From an uncultured Bacilli bacterium (GTDB taxonomy: Bacteria > Bacillota_I > Bacilli_A > RF39 > UBA660), in assembly GCA_934096705.1 (NCBI GenBank), contig CAKOMR010000003.1, forward strand, positions 50,161 through 114,160: a stretch of 64,000 bases of DNA. The letters are read 5' to 3'. Of this stretch, positions 8,943 through 18,834 are shown one piece after another (the stretch's first letter is position 1; each line of letters opens with the position of its first letter). The position numbers and the translations under genes are program-made. The notes under the pieces are model-generated. The model was not told the DNA's origin. It saw only the letters and a program-made list of their open reading frames with translations, and did no database searches.

Positions 8943-10028
8943 ATGGCAAAAAGAAGAAAAAAAATTAAAAAAAGTGGAATTTTATTTATATTAATAATAG
9001 TCTTTATAATAGGGTTTTTCTTACTTAATAAAAAAGATGATAAACCTAGTAATAAAACTATATCAATTATGAAAGAAAATAACATTGATGAAAAGTATTA
9101 TTCTAAGACTTTAGAATATGTTTTACTTAATGGAATATATGATGAAAAGTATTTAAATGAATATAAAGACATAGAGTTTAATAACGAAGATAATTTTGGA
9201 AATATTTTAACTACATTTCTTCCTAAAGGATATAAAGGAAAAGAAATAAATTATATTTTAAAACTAAGTGACAAAAACATTGATATTTTAAAAAATGAGG
9301 ACTACAAAGATATAAGTAATTATTATCAATATAAAAATTTTGATGCAAGTAAAATAGAAAGATATAATGATTATAAAACTTTAAGTGATGAAAGTTATCA
9401 AAACGTTATAACTATGGTAAATATTAATATTGATTTACCCTACTATAGTGATACTAAAATGGTTGAAAATGCTGATGATGTACTTGTCCTTGTAAATAAA
9501 TATAACTATCTTCCTAAAGGATATAAACCAAGTGACTTAGATTATCTTGATGGAGCATATGGTAATAAAGTTCCTATTAGAAAAATAATTAAAGAATCAT
9601 TTTTAGCTTTACAAGAAAGTGCTAAAAACGAAATTAATATAACATTAATGCCTACGACTGCATTTAGGGAAGAAAGTTTTCAAGAAACTCTTTATAATAA
9701 CTATGTAAAATCTTATGGTAAAAGTGATGCTGATACATTTTCTGCAAGGCCAGGATATTCTGAACATCAAACTGGGCTTGCTATAGACCTTAAAAATATT
9801 GCAATCAAAGGAAATATTAGATTAACCGATGAAAACTATGATTGGCTTGAAAATAATGCTTATAAATATGGATTCATAATACGTTTTCCAGAAAATAAAG
9901 AAAACATTACAGGTTATCAATTTGAAAATTGGCATATTCGTTATGTTGGTAAAGAAAATGCTAAAATAATGCATGAAGAAAACCTTTGTCTCGAGGAATA
10001 TATTGATTTGCATATAAAAAGTTATTAA
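8943..10028 (+). CDS. Membrane-anchored D,D-carboxypeptidase, VanY/M15B type
   Basis: 361 residues. A Lys/Arg-rich N-terminus and one membrane helix (about 12-30) place the enzyme outside the cell. After a family-variable middle region, the C-terminal peptidase M15B domain shows ARPGYSEHQTGLAIDL (Zn ligands His and Asp) and ENWHIRY (third ligand His). It should trim the terminal D-Ala of peptidoglycan stem peptides. The start follows AAAGGTAG. It lies 34 bp after uvrB and may share its transcript. There is no vancomycin-resistance context (no vanH/A/X or vanS/R), so a wall-maintenance role is more likely. Confidence 0.88.
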   Translation: MAKRRKKIKKSGILFILIIVFIIGFFLLNKKDDKPSNKTISIMKENNIDEKYYSKTLEYVLLNGIYDEKYLNEYKDIEFNNEDNFGNILTTFLPKGYKGKEINYILKLSDKNIDILKNEDYKDISNYYQYKNFDASKIERYNDYKTLSDESYQNVITMVNINIDLPYYSDTKMVENADDVLVLVNKYNYLPKGYKPSDLDYLDGAYGNKVPIRKIIKESFLALQESAKNEINITLMPTTAFREESFQETLYNNYVKSYGKSDADTFSARPGYSEHQTGLAIDLKNIAIKGNIRLTDENYDWLENNAYKYGFIIRFPENKENITGYQFENWHIRYVGKENAKIMHEENLCLEEYIDLHIKSY

Positions 10029-10057
10029 TGTAATAGTTTTGCTATTACATTTTTTTG
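10028..10057 (+). terminator. Terminator after the VanY-like gene
   Basis: Stem ATGTAATAG / CTATTACAT (10028-10050) with a five-base loop, then seven Ts. Confidence 0.85.
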
Positions 10058-10084
10058 TTGCATAAAAAAAGGAAGATAAACTTC

Positions 10085-10750
10085 CTAATCACTATCTCTT
10101 GCCATTAAAATAAGTCTAAATATCTGAATTGCACTTGCTAAAACACCTGCTACATAAGTTAATGCTGCACTAACTAACACCTTTTTAACGCCACTTTTTT
10201 CTTCTTTATTTGCAAGTTTTAAAGAATCAATTTCTTTTCCGGCCCTTTTACTTGCATTAAACTCAACTGGTAAAGTTATTATTTGAAATAATAATCCTAA
10301 AGCAGTTAAAGCAATACCTATATAAACTAAATCTAGTGCTTCAAATAAAAAGCCAATAAGAATAATATAATATGAAATTGATGTTGCAATATTTACAATT
10401 GGATAAATAAATGAACGTAATCTTAAGAAAAAGTATCCCTCTTTATCTTGAAGTGCATGTCCACATTCGTGAGCGGCAATAGCAATTGAAGCAACACTAT
10501 CACTTTGATATACATTATGTGAAAGTCTAATTACTTTTCTTTTAGGATCATAATGATCAGTTAAATAACCATTTGTTTCAACAACATAAATATTTGAAAG
10601 GCCATTTTTTTCAAGTATCTTTCTTGCAACATCTCCACCATTTAAACCGCAATTGTTTATTTTTTTAGAATATACACCATAATTAATTCTAACAAATATA
10701 TCAGCCACTAAAGGGACAATTATAATAATTAAAAATAAAATTAAATCCAT
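10085..10750 (-). CDS. YugP-like membrane zinc metallopeptidase
   Basis: 221 residues, four or so hydrophobic segments, and a zinc motif HECGH inside AIAAHECGHALQ (about residues 91-102). This is the pattern of the Bacillus YugP family (Zn_peptidase_2), membrane proteases of unknown substrate. The length is typical. Its ATG overlaps the cysS stop codon by one base and is preceded by GAGGTG, so translation is probably coupled to cysS. Last gene of the cysS transcript. Confidence 0.85.
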   Translation of the reverse strand: MDLILFLIIIIVPLVADIFVRINYGVYSKKINNCGLNGGDVARKILEKNGLSNIYVVETNGYLTDHYDPKRKVIRLSHNVYQSDSVASIAIAAHECGHALQDKEGYFFLRLRSFIYPIVNIATSISYYIILIGFLFEALDLVYIGIALTALGLLFQIITLPVEFNASKRAGKEIDSLKLANKEEKSGVKKVLVSAALTYVAGVLASAIQIFRLILMARDSD

Positions 10751-12138
10751 TACTTCACCTCATATGTAGTACCTTCTCTAGTATCTTTTAATAAAATACC
10801 TTTTGAAAGTAACTCCTCTCTAATTGTATCAGCTAAAGCAAAATCTTTATTTTCTTTTGCTATACGTCTTTTTTCAATCATTTCATTTATATAATTTTCA
10901 TCTAAATTATGAGTTTTTTCTTTTGTCAAATCAAGTGATAACACTTCATCCCACTTATTAACAAGTTCATATTTTGTAATATCATTTGTATGTTCATCTT
11001 TAAGTAAATCATATAATAATGTAATTGCATTCGCAGTATTTAAATCATCTTTTAAATATTCTGTAAATTTATTATTATAAAATTCATAGGCATCTGAGTT
11101 TACATTACCATCTTTTTTCAAAGATAATACTTTATTTTTTAATTTTTTATATGCAATTTCTGCTCCGTCAAGGGAAGCATAAGAAAATGTAAGTTGTCTT
11201 CGATAATGAGATTGCAAGCACATGAATCTGAATGAAAGTGGATTATAGCCTTTTTGAATTAATGTTTGAACTGTTAAAATGTCTCCCTTACTTTTACTCA
11301 TCTTACCAGATTCATCATTTAAATGTTCATTATGAAACCAATAATTACACCATTTATGTCCTAAATAACTTTCTGATTGAGCAATTTCATTTGTATGGTG
11401 CGGAAAAATATTATCAACTCCTCCGCCATGAATATCTAAATGCTCTCCCAAATATTTAATTGATATTCCAGAGCATTCAATATGCCATCCGGGATAACCT
11501 GTTCCAAATGGAGAGTCCCATTTTAGTTCTTGGTCATCAAATTTAGATTTAGTAAACCATAAAGCAAAGTCAGCTTGATTACGTTTATTTTCATCAAAAT
11601 CTACTCCATCACGAGCACCAATTACCATTTCATCTTCCTTATGATTTGTTAAAACATAATAGTCTTTTAATTTAGATACATCAAAATAAACATTACCACC
11701 AGCTTTATATGCATATCCAGTATCAAGAAGTTTACTTATGATTTTTATGTATTCATCTATATTATCAGTAGCGTTACTTACTATTTCAGGCATTTTACAA
11801 TTTAAAGCTTCAAAGTCTTTAAAAAATGCATCTTTATAAAAAGCCGCTATATCAAGTACTGACTTATGTTCTTTTTTAGCACTTTGAACCATTTTATCAT
11901 CACCTGAATCACTATCAGATGTTAAGTGTCCTACATCGGTTATATTCATACATCTTGTAACATCAAATCCAATAAATCTTAAGGTTTTATCAAGTATATC
12001 GTGACCAATATAATTTCTCATATTACCAATATGTGCATAATGATAAACTGTTGGGCCACATGTATAAAACGTAACCTTTCCTTCTTTCCAAGGAATGAAT
12101 ACTTCTTCTTTATGTGTTAATGTATTATATATTTTCAT
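10750..12138 (-). CDS. cysS: Cysteine-tRNA ligase
   Basis: 462 residues, normal for CysRS. Class I signature HIGN (in YAHIGNMRNYIG) and KMSKS (in KMSKSKGD). The zinc-site Cys is in YTCGPTVYHYAHIG, and WHIECS lies in the catalytic core. Charges tRNA-Cys in the cytoplasm. RBS GGGAG precedes the ATG. No T-box is visible upstream, unlike valS in this window. Followed by and coupled to the YugP-like gene. Confidence 0.97.
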   Translation of the reverse strand: MKIYNTLTHKEEVFIPWKEGKVTFYTCGPTVYHYAHIGNMRNYIGHDILDKTLRFIGFDVTRCMNITDVGHLTSDSDSGDDKMVQSAKKEHKSVLDIAAFYKDAFFKDFEALNCKMPEIVSNATDNIDEYIKIISKLLDTGYAYKAGGNVYFDVSKLKDYYVLTNHKEDEMVIGARDGVDFDENKRNQADFALWFTKSKFDDQELKWDSPFGTGYPGWHIECSGISIKYLGEHLDIHGGGVDNIFPHHTNEIAQSESYLGHKWCNYWFHNEHLNDESGKMSKSKGDILTVQTLIQKGYNPLSFRFMCLQSHYRRQLTFSYASLDGAEIAYKKLKNKVLSLKKDGNVNSDAYEFYNNKFTEYLKDDLNTANAITLLYDLLKDEHTNDITKYELVNKWDEVLSLDLTKEKTHNLDENYINEMIEKRRIAKENKDFALADTIREELLSKGILLKDTREGTTYEVK

Positions 12139-12213
12139 AATTTTTCTCCCTATTAATATATTATACTATATTTTAGTTAAAACAAAAAGGTTAAAAAGTA
12201 AAATTATGTCCAT

Positions 12214-12236
12214 TAAAAAAGAAGGCTTTACCTTCT
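12214..12236 (-). terminator. Terminator of gltX
   Basis: Minus-strand stem AGAAGG / CCTTCT (12220-12236) followed by a T-run. The gltX stop codon (12228-12230) lies in the loop, so gene and terminator overlap. Confidence 0.75.
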
Positions 12237-13649
12237 TAAATTTTCAAGAGTTTTTTCTTTTCCAAGTAGATAAATACAAGCATCTAATTCAGGTCCATGC
12301 ATAAATCCGCTTGCTTTAATTCTAAGGGGCATATATAAAAGTTTACCTTTTACATTTAAGCTATTTTTTGTATTTTCAATAGCAATATTAATATTATCAG
12401 TTGTAAAGTCTTCGATAGCTTCGATTTCTCTTGCAAATGTATCAATAACTACAGGAATAATTTCATCACTTTCTAAAAATGCTTTACACTCATCATCTAA
12501 CTCATATCCTTCGAAAAAGAAATTTTTAATTACATCATTAATCATTTCTCCACAGTTTATGTGAGTTTTATATGTTAATAATAACTTTCTTATCCACTCT
12601 TCAGATTTATTAGAAATATCAAATTTAATAAATGGTTTTATCCATTCTAGATATCTTTCATCGTCCATCTCTTTAATATAATGAGCATTAAACCACTCTA
12701 ATTTTTTTATGTCATAACATCCTGGAGCCGAAGAAATTCTTGTTATATCAAAATTTTCTTCAAGTTCTTTTAAAGTAAATATTTCTTTATTATCTTTTGG
12801 AGCCCATCCAATTAAGGCAATATAATTAATAATTGCTTCGGGTAAAAAGCCACGATTAATAAGGTCCATTAAATTATCATCTTTGTTTCTCTTACTAATT
12901 TTTGTACCATCTGCTTTAATTACTAAAGGTTGATGAATATATATTGGACTTTCCCAACCAAGAGCTTTATATAAAAGTAAATATTTTGGTGTGCTTGATA
13001 AATATTCATTACCTCTATTAACATGACTTATTTCCATTAAATGATCATCAATTACATTAGCAAAGTTATACGTTGGAAAGCCATCACTTTTGATAAGAAT
13101 TTGATCCTCTAAAGTGGAATTATCAACTTTTATTTCTCCATAAACAGTATCAATATATGATGTTACTCCCGCTTTTGGCATCTTTTGACGAATAACATAT
13201 TTTTCACCATTTGCAATTCTTTGTTTTGCTTCCTCTAAAGGAATATGAGAGCAATGTCCATCATAAGTAAACGGTACTTTTCTTGCACTAGCAATTTCTC
13301 TTAGTTTATTAAGTCTTTCTTCATCACAAAAGCAATAGTAAGCATCACCTTGTTCAACAAGTTTTTCTGCATACTTTTTATAAATGTCTAATCTTTCACT
13401 TTGATAATAAGGTCCAAAATCTCCGCCTACTCCAGCACCTTCATCAGGCTTTAATCCCATCATGTTAAGTGTATTTAAAATAAATTCTACTGCTCCTTCA
13501 ACTTTTCTTTCTTGATCAGTATCCTCAATTCTTAAAATAAATTCTCCACCCATACTTTTTGCAGTTAAATATGCAAATAAAGCACTTCTTAAATTACCTA
13601 TATGCATATATCCTGTAGGGGAAGGAGCAAATCTAGTTCTAACTTTCAT
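12228..13649 (-). CDS. gltX: Glutamate-tRNA ligase
   Basis: 473 residues, typical of bacterial GluRS. Class I motif HIGN in PSPTGYMHIGNLRSA, and the KMSKS-type loop as KISKRN. The C-terminal helical anticodon-binding domain is complete. AGGAGG lies 4-5 nt before the ATG. It sits 8 bp downstream of trxB and ends in its own terminator. Whether it is discriminating, or also charges tRNA-Gln, cannot be told here; no gatCAB or glnS is in the window. Confidence 0.96.
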   Translation of the reverse strand: MKVRTRFAPSPTGYMHIGNLRSALFAYLTAKSMGGEFILRIEDTDQERKVEGAVEFILNTLNMMGLKPDEGAGVGGDFGPYYQSERLDIYKKYAEKLVEQGDAYYCFCDEERLNKLREIASARKVPFTYDGHCSHIPLEEAKQRIANGEKYVIRQKMPKAGVTSYIDTVYGEIKVDNSTLEDQILIKSDGFPTYNFANVIDDHLMEISHVNRGNEYLSSTPKYLLLYKALGWESPIYIHQPLVIKADGTKISKRNKDDNLMDLINRGFLPEAIINYIALIGWAPKDNKEIFTLKELEENFDITRISSAPGCYDIKKLEWFNAHYIKEMDDERYLEWIKPFIKFDISNKSEEWIRKLLLTYKTHINCGEMINDVIKNFFFEGYELDDECKAFLESDEIIPVVIDTFAREIEAIEDFTTDNINIAIENTKNSLNVKGKLLYMPLRIKASGFMHGPELDACIYLLGKEKTLENLRR

Positions 13650-13657
13650 ACTACCTC

Positions 13658-14548
13658 CTAAATATCATTTTTTTCTATATTTGAAACTGCTATACAACCA
13701 TCACTTGCGGCTGTAACTAATTGATAGACACCCTTTTTTATACAATCGCCAATTGCATAAAGTCCATCAATCTGTGTTTCAAAATTTTCATCTACTATAA
13801 TATCACCATTTATATTAGTTATGTCAAGACTTTTAAACATATCAGTATCAGGTCTATACCCAATATAAATAAATATGCCTTTTACATTAATAACATTTCC
13901 ATTATCAAGTAAAACACTATTAATCTTACCATTTTCTTCATTAATTTTTTCTACATTTACTCCACCAATAATTTCAATGTTATTAGTATTTTTTACATTT
14001 TCTACTAAAGCATCATCACCTTTAAATTTATTTCCACGATGAAGTAAATAAACTTTTCTTGCAAGCTTTGCTAAATAAAGACTTTCCTGAAGCGCTGAAT
14101 TACCTGAGCCTACAACTGCAATATCTTCATCTTTATATAAAAAGCCATCACATGTAGCACATGTACTAATTCCCCTTCCTAAATAGTCTTTTTCATTATC
14201 AAGTCCTAAATATTTTGGAATTCTTCCAGTGGCAACAATAATATTTTTTGCTTGATAATTACCATTTTTCGTAGTTACTACTTTAACATCACTACTTGTA
14301 TCAATGCTTATTACCTCTTCCATTTTAAAGGGTATTTCTAACTTTTTAACTTGGTTGAATAAATTCATTGCAAGATCTACACCCTTTATTTCTTCATATC
14401 CAGGATAATTAGAAATTTTTTCAATTTTTGTAAGTGTACCCCCGGGAATAGATTTTTCAAAAATTAATACATTTAAACCAGCCCTTTTAGCATAAATACC
14501 CGCAGTTATACCACCAATACCCATGCCAATAATTATTACATCATACAT
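13658..14548 (-). CDS. trxB: Thioredoxin reductase (NAD(P)H/FAD)
   Basis: 296-residue flavoprotein. FAD-binding GMGIGGITAGIYA is at the N-terminus, the redox-active CATC (in STCATCDGF) lies near 130, the NAD(P)H-binding VVGSGNSALQE follows, and the C-terminal FAD motif is YAIGDC. Slightly short for the family (about 310) but complete. It keeps thioredoxin reduced in the cytoplasm, or serves as a related flavin oxidoreductase. RBS GGGGAT. Lies 15 bp after lgt, the common lgt-trxB order of Firmicutes. Confidence 0.93.
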   Translation of the reverse strand: MYDVIIIGMGIGGITAGIYAKRAGLNVLIFEKSIPGGTLTKIEKISNYPGYEEIKGVDLAMNLFNQVKKLEIPFKMEEVISIDTSSDVKVVTTKNGNYQAKNIIVATGRIPKYLGLDNEKDYLGRGISTCATCDGFLYKDEDIAVVGSGNSALQESLYLAKLARKVYLLHRGNKFKGDDALVENVKNTNNIEIIGGVNVEKINEENGKINSVLLDNGNVINVKGIFIYIGYRPDTDMFKSLDITNINGDIIVDENFETQIDGLYAIGDCIKKGVYQLVTAASDGCIAVSNIEKNDI

Positions 14549-14563
14549 TTTACTATCCCCTTT

Positions 14564-15376
14564 CTAAAATCTCATTTCATTTTTATAAATATTGTTATAC
14601 AAATCTTCAAACTTTGATTTTCTTGATATCATCATTATCATAATTAGTCCTGTCAAAAATAATAGTATTGATACAATTTGAGCTACTTTAAAGCCTCCGA
14701 GCATTAATGAATCAGTACGCAAACTTTCAATAAAAAATCTTATTACAGAGTAATACATTAAATAAAGTGCTGTCTGCATACCTACCTTAATATATTTTCC
14801 TCTTCTTACAATTAAAATTATTATAAAACCAACTAAACAAAAAATTGATTCATATAAAAATGTTGGTTCATAATATATACCTGAAATATTCATTCCTTTA
14901 ATAATAAACTCCGGTATATGTAATGATCTTAAATGAGCTAAGCTAGTAGCAGCACCATGAGCTTCACCATTAAAAAAGTTTCCCCATCTTCCGAGTGCTT
15001 GTGCAAGTAAAAGAGGCGCTATGCATAAATCAGTAATTCTTAAAAATTGCATTTTATATTTCTTACAATAAAGTGCTATTGTTATAACACCTGCAATTAT
15101 ACCACCATGAATTGCAAGACCACCTTCCCAAATTTTAAATATACTAAAAATATCATTTTTATAAAGGTTAAAATTAAATATTACATAATAAATTCTTGCT
15201 CCAATAATTCCAATTACAATTGCCCAAAAAGCTAAATTAAACAAGAAATCTTTATTAATATTAAATCTTTGACCCTCTTTTTCAAGCATACGAATACCGA
15301 TAATCACTCCAATTAAAATTAAAAGTGAATACCATCTTATACCAAAATTACCTATTTTATAAACATATGGATTCAT
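14564..15376 (-). CDS. lgt: Prolipoprotein diacylglyceryl transferase
   Basis: 270-residue polytopic membrane enzyme that transfers diacylglycerol from phosphatidylglycerol to the lipobox Cys of prolipoproteins. The Lgt signature ALGRWGNFFNGEAHG and the conserved GGLAIHGGIIAG are present, with seven or so helices. The start has no RBS; a perfect extended -10 (TGCTATAAT) lies 7 nt before the ATG, so transcription should begin at or next to the start codon. Presence of lgt shows the cell makes lipoproteins. Confidence 0.95.
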   Translation of the reverse strand: MNPYVYKIGNFGIRWYSLLILIGVIIGIRMLEKEGQRFNINKDFLFNLAFWAIVIGIIGARIYYVIFNFNLYKNDIFSIFKIWEGGLAIHGGIIAGVITIALYCKKYKMQFLRITDLCIAPLLLAQALGRWGNFFNGEAHGAATSLAHLRSLHIPEFIIKGMNISGIYYEPTFLYESIFCLVGFIIILIVRRGKYIKVGMQTALYLMYYSVIRFFIESLRTDSLMLGGFKVAQIVSILLFLTGLIMIMMISRKSKFEDLYNNIYKNEMRF

Positions 15377-15383
15377 ACTAAAT

Positions 15384-15412
15384 ATTATAGCAAAAAAATT
15401 AAAAAAAATATA
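15384..15412 (-). promoter_or_regulatory. Extended -10 promoter of lgt
   Basis: TGCTATAAT with -10 at 15384-15389 and a weak -35 (TATATT, 15407-15412). The ATG starts 7 nt downstream of the -10, predicting a leaderless mRNA. Confidence 0.6.
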
Positions 15413-15413
15413 T

Positions 15414-15439
15414 AAAAAAAGAAAACGATTATTTTCTTT
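15414..15439 (-). terminator. Terminator of uvrA
   Basis: Minus-strand stem AAAGAAAA / TTTTCTTT (15418-15439) followed by Ts. It overlaps the end of uvrA. An AT-only stem, so moderately weak. Confidence 0.5.
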
Positions 15440-18236
15440 TTAATATTTCTTTTAAGTAATAACCTGTATATGAACCTTTTACTTTAGAAACTTCTTCAGG
15501 AGTACCAGTGCAAACAATTTTTCCACCACCATCGCCTCCTTCAGGACCTAAATCAATTATATGATCTGCCACTTTAATAACATCTAAATTATGTTCAATA
15601 ACAACAACTGTGTCACCATTATCTACAATATTATTAAGAATCTCTAAAAGTTTTTTAATATCATCAGTATGAAGTCCAGTTGTAGGTTCATCAAGTATAA
15701 ATATACTTTTTCCAGTAGCCTTTTTTTGTAATTCTTTAGAAAGTTTAACTCTTCCCGCTTCTCCTCCAGAAAGTGTTGGAGCGCTTTGACCAAGTTTAAT
15801 ATATGAAAGTCCTACATCATTTAATACTTTTAATTTGTTATATATTTTGGGAACATTTTCGAAAAATGTTAATGCCTCACTAACACGCATATCTAAAACA
15901 TCTGCAATATTTTTTCCTTTATATGTAATACTTAACGTTTCTTTATTATATCTTTTTCCATGACAAACATCACATGTTACATAAACATCTGGTAAAAAAT
16001 GCATTTCAATCTTTTTAACACCATCACCATAACATGCCTCACATCTTCCACCTTTTACGTTAAATGAAAATTTTCCTTTATCATAACCTTTGATTTTAGC
16101 CTCTTTAGTATTTGTAAATAAATCTCTGATATCATCAAAAACACCTACATATGTCGAAGGATTACTTCTTGGAGTCCTTCCTATAGCATCTTGTGTAATC
16201 ATTACAACTTTATCGATATTTTCCATGCCTTCGATTTTTTTACATTCTCCGGGAATAACTTTTGATTTATATACATAACTTTGAAGAGTTTTATATAATA
16301 TTTCATTTACTAGAGTACTTTTCCCACTGCCAGATACACCAGTTACACAGACAAATTTTCCAAGAGGTATTTGAACATCAATATTTTTTAAATTATTTTC
16401 TTTAGCACCTATAATATTTAAAAACTTACCATTACCCTCTCTTCTTTTTTTAGGCACATCAATTTTCAAAGTACCATTTAAATATTTACCTGTTAAACTA
16501 TTTGGATTTTTCATCACTTCTTCGGGAGTTCCAAAGGCTACAACATGACCACCATTTTCACCAGCTCCTGGGCCAATATCTACTAAAAAGTCACATTGTC
16601 TCATTGTATCTTCATCATGCTCAACTACGACTAAAGTATTACCTAAATCACGCATTTCTTTTAAACTATCGATAAGTCTTTGATTATCTCTTTGATGAAG
16701 CCCTATTGAAGGTTCATCTAAAACATATAAAACACCAGAAAGTTTACTACCGATTTGTGTCGCAAGCCTAATTCTTTGTGCTTCACCACCAGATAAAGTT
16801 TCTGCACTTCTATTTAAAGTTAAATAATTTAAACCAACATTTTCTAAAAATGATAATCTATTAATTATTTCTTTTAATATTAGACTGCTAATGTTTTTTT
16901 CTTCTTCAGATAAAGATAAATCTAATAAGAATTTTTTTAATTTTGTAAGATTCATAGCGGTTAAATCATAAATATTCTTTTTATTTATATAAATAGATAA
17001 AATCTCTTTTTTTAGCCTTGTTCCCTTACATTTTTCACAAGTACTTTCAACCATATAGTTAGAAAGCCAATCTCTTATCCATCCTGCCGTTGTTTCTACA
17101 TATCTTCTTTGTAATAAATTTACAACTCCTTCATAATAATCTGTAACATATCTAACATTACCGGTTTTAGATTCATATTTAAAATCAATTTTTTCTTTTG
17201 TACCATAAAAAATTATATCAAGCTTAGCTCTAGAAAGATTTTTTACCGGAGTATCCATATCAATACCATATTTTTCACAAACCTGTCGTAAAGCACTAAA
17301 ATATAAATTATTGTCGTTATTTATTGGAAGCAAGGCACCATGATTTAAAGTTTTATCTTTATCTGGCATTATTAAGTCTTCACTTATTTTTAATTTTGTT
17401 CCAATACCTTTACATTCTTCACATGCTCCATATGGAGAGTTAAAAGAGAAAATTCTCGGTTCTAACTCTGGAATTGAATAGTTACATTTTGTACAAGCAT
17501 ATTTTTCACTCATAACAATTTCTTCATTATCAATAATAAATACGACTTTGCCATTTGCCATATTACATGATGCTTCAATATCTTCGAAAATTCTACTTCT
17601 TTCTTCATCACTTATAGTCAGTTTATCAATAACAATATCGATATTATCTTTAATATTTTTTTCTAAAGTAATCTCATCATCAACGTTATAATATGTACCA
17701 TTTACTCTAAGTTTTGTGTAACCACTTTTTTTTGCTTCTTCTATTTCTTCTTCATGTCTTCCTTTTTCACCATGAACTACTGGAGCTAATATTTGAACTT
17801 TTTTACCTTCATATTCCATTATTTTATTAGTCATTTCTTCAATAGATTGACTTTTTATAGGAATTTTATGAGTTGGACAATAAGGTACACCAATCCTTGC
17901 AAAAAGTAAACGTAAATAATCATATATTTCTGTAATAGTCCCTACTGTAGAACGAGGATTTTTATTCGTAGATTTTTGATCAATACTTATTGAAGGCGAA
18001 AGTCCCTCGATAGAATCAACATCTGGTTTATCCATATTACCAATAAACTGACGTGCATAAGCAGATAAACTTTCAACATATCTTCTTTGACCCTCCGCAA
18101 AAATAGTATCAAAAGCTAGGCTACTTTTACCACTACCAGAAACACCTGTCATAACTATTAATTTATTTTTAGGAAGAGTTAAATCTATATTTTTTAAATT
18201 ATTTTCTCTTGCACCTTTTATAACAATATTATCCAT
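15429..18236 (-). CDS. uvrA: UvrABC system protein A
   Basis: 935 residues, full length. Two ABC ATPase modules: the first with GVSGSGKSSLAFDTIF and LSGGEAQRIRLA, the second with GVSGSGKSTLVNE and LSGGEAGRVKLS. Zinc-module CxxC pairs are visible (CTKC...CEEC; CEAC...CDVC). It is the damage-recognition subunit that loads UvrB. RBS GGAGG with an ATG. The downstream terminator separates it from lgt. Confidence 0.97.
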   Translation of the reverse strand: MDNIVIKGARENNLKNIDLTLPKNKLIVMTGVSGSGKSSLAFDTIFAEGQRRYVESLSAYARQFIGNMDKPDVDSIEGLSPSISIDQKSTNKNPRSTVGTITEIYDYLRLLFARIGVPYCPTHKIPIKSQSIEEMTNKIMEYEGKKVQILAPVVHGEKGRHEEEIEEAKKSGYTKLRVNGTYYNVDDEITLEKNIKDNIDIVIDKLTISDEERSRIFEDIEASCNMANGKVVFIIDNEEIVMSEKYACTKCNYSIPELEPRIFSFNSPYGACEECKGIGTKLKISEDLIMPDKDKTLNHGALLPINNDNNLYFSALRQVCEKYGIDMDTPVKNLSRAKLDIIFYGTKEKIDFKYESKTGNVRYVTDYYEGVVNLLQRRYVETTAGWIRDWLSNYMVESTCEKCKGTRLKKEILSIYINKKNIYDLTAMNLTKLKKFLLDLSLSEEEKNISSLILKEIINRLSFLENVGLNYLTLNRSAETLSGGEAQRIRLATQIGSKLSGVLYVLDEPSIGLHQRDNQRLIDSLKEMRDLGNTLVVVEHDEDTMRQCDFLVDIGPGAGENGGHVVAFGTPEEVMKNPNSLTGKYLNGTLKIDVPKKRREGNGKFLNIIGAKENNLKNIDVQIPLGKFVCVTGVSGSGKSTLVNEILYKTLQSYVYKSKVIPGECKKIEGMENIDKVVMITQDAIGRTPRSNPSTYVGVFDDIRDLFTNTKEAKIKGYDKGKFSFNVKGGRCEACYGDGVKKIEMHFLPDVYVTCDVCHGKRYNKETLSITYKGKNIADVLDMRVSEALTFFENVPKIYNKLKVLNDVGLSYIKLGQSAPTLSGGEAGRVKLSKELQKKATGKSIFILDEPTTGLHTDDIKKLLEILNNIVDNGDTVVVIEHNLDVIKVADHIIDLGPEGGDGGGKIVCTGTPEEVSKVKGSYTGYYLKEILKRK

Positions 18237-18350
18237 TAATATACATCCTCCAAGCCTTATTATTTTACCACAAAAATATTTTTTTTTGCATATTTACTAT
18301 AACATATTTCCATTCATAAATCAAATACAATTGTTCGTGTGTAAATTATT

Positions 18351-18377
18351 AAAAAATAATGGTTAATTTCCATTATT
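18351..18377 (-). terminator. Terminator after the 18.4-kb two-helix protein gene
   Basis: Minus-strand stem AATAATGG / CCATTATT (18355-18377) with the stop codon in the loop, then a T-run. Confidence 0.75.
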
Positions 18378-18737
18378 CATATTATATTTTTCCACTCTTT
18401 TAATGCATTTTGAACTTTTTGGTTTAGTAAAACATTCCATACAAACATCATAATCATTTTTTACAGCATCAAAACCAGTTATCAAAGGATATATTCCATT
18501 CATAATACTAGGTAAAAAGAATATTACAACTGCAATAATAAATTTATTTATAAGTGATTTAATTCCTTTTTTTATCTCTTTATCATCATCAGAAATAACC
18601 GCTTTTCCTAAAGTCAAAATGCCTAAAACAATTAATACTATAGGAAGTAAAATCTTAACGATAATAAGCACATAACCTAAATTTTGCCATATAGTTATTG
18701 TATTTTGACAAAAGCCATTTTCTGTTCCAAGTCCCAT
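18363..18737 (-). CDS. Small two-helix membrane protein, paralogue A (pilin-like topology)
   Basis: 124 residues from the ATG at 18737. This start is chosen over one 30 bp upstream because GGGGAG sits 6 nt before it. Layout: short N-terminus with Cys (NGFCQNT), helix 1 (about 22-45), charged loop KAVISDDDKEIKKGIKSL, helix 2 (about 64-85), and a Cys-rich tail with CMEC. It is a clear paralogue of the next gene. The topology recalls VirB2/TrbC-type pilins or small channel proteins, but I do not recognise the family. It has its own promoter and terminator at the edge of the Tad-like locus, so it may be needed at a different level from the machinery. Confidence 0.75.
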   Translation of the reverse strand: MGLGTENGFCQNTITIWQNLGYVLIIVKILLPIVLIVLGILTLGKAVISDDDKEIKKGIKSLINKFIIAVVIFFLPSIMNGIYPLITGFDAVKNDYDVCMECFTKPKSSKCIKRVEKYNMNNGN

Positions 18738-18757
18738 ACAAATCTCCCCTTCATTAA

Positions 18758-18787
18758 AATATATCACTAACTATATCACATATTCAA
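18758..18787 (-). promoter_or_regulatory. Promoter for paralogue A
   Basis: TTGAAT (18782-18787), an 18-bp spacer and TATATT (18758-18763) on the minus strand. Confidence 0.5.
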
Positions 18788-18799
18788 AAAAAATACAAA

Positions 18800-18826
18800 T
18801 AAAAAACCACTATCATAATGATAGTG
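18800..18826 (-). terminator. Terminator of paralogue B
   Basis: Minus-strand stem CACTATCA / TGATAGTG (18808-18826) with a three-base loop, then six Ts. Confidence 0.85.
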
Positions 18827-18834
18827 ATTAATTA

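Noticed and set aside
8943..10028. Vancomycin-resistance gene vanY
   Set aside because: The M15B domain fits, but no other van genes are present; a housekeeping carboxypeptidase is more likely.
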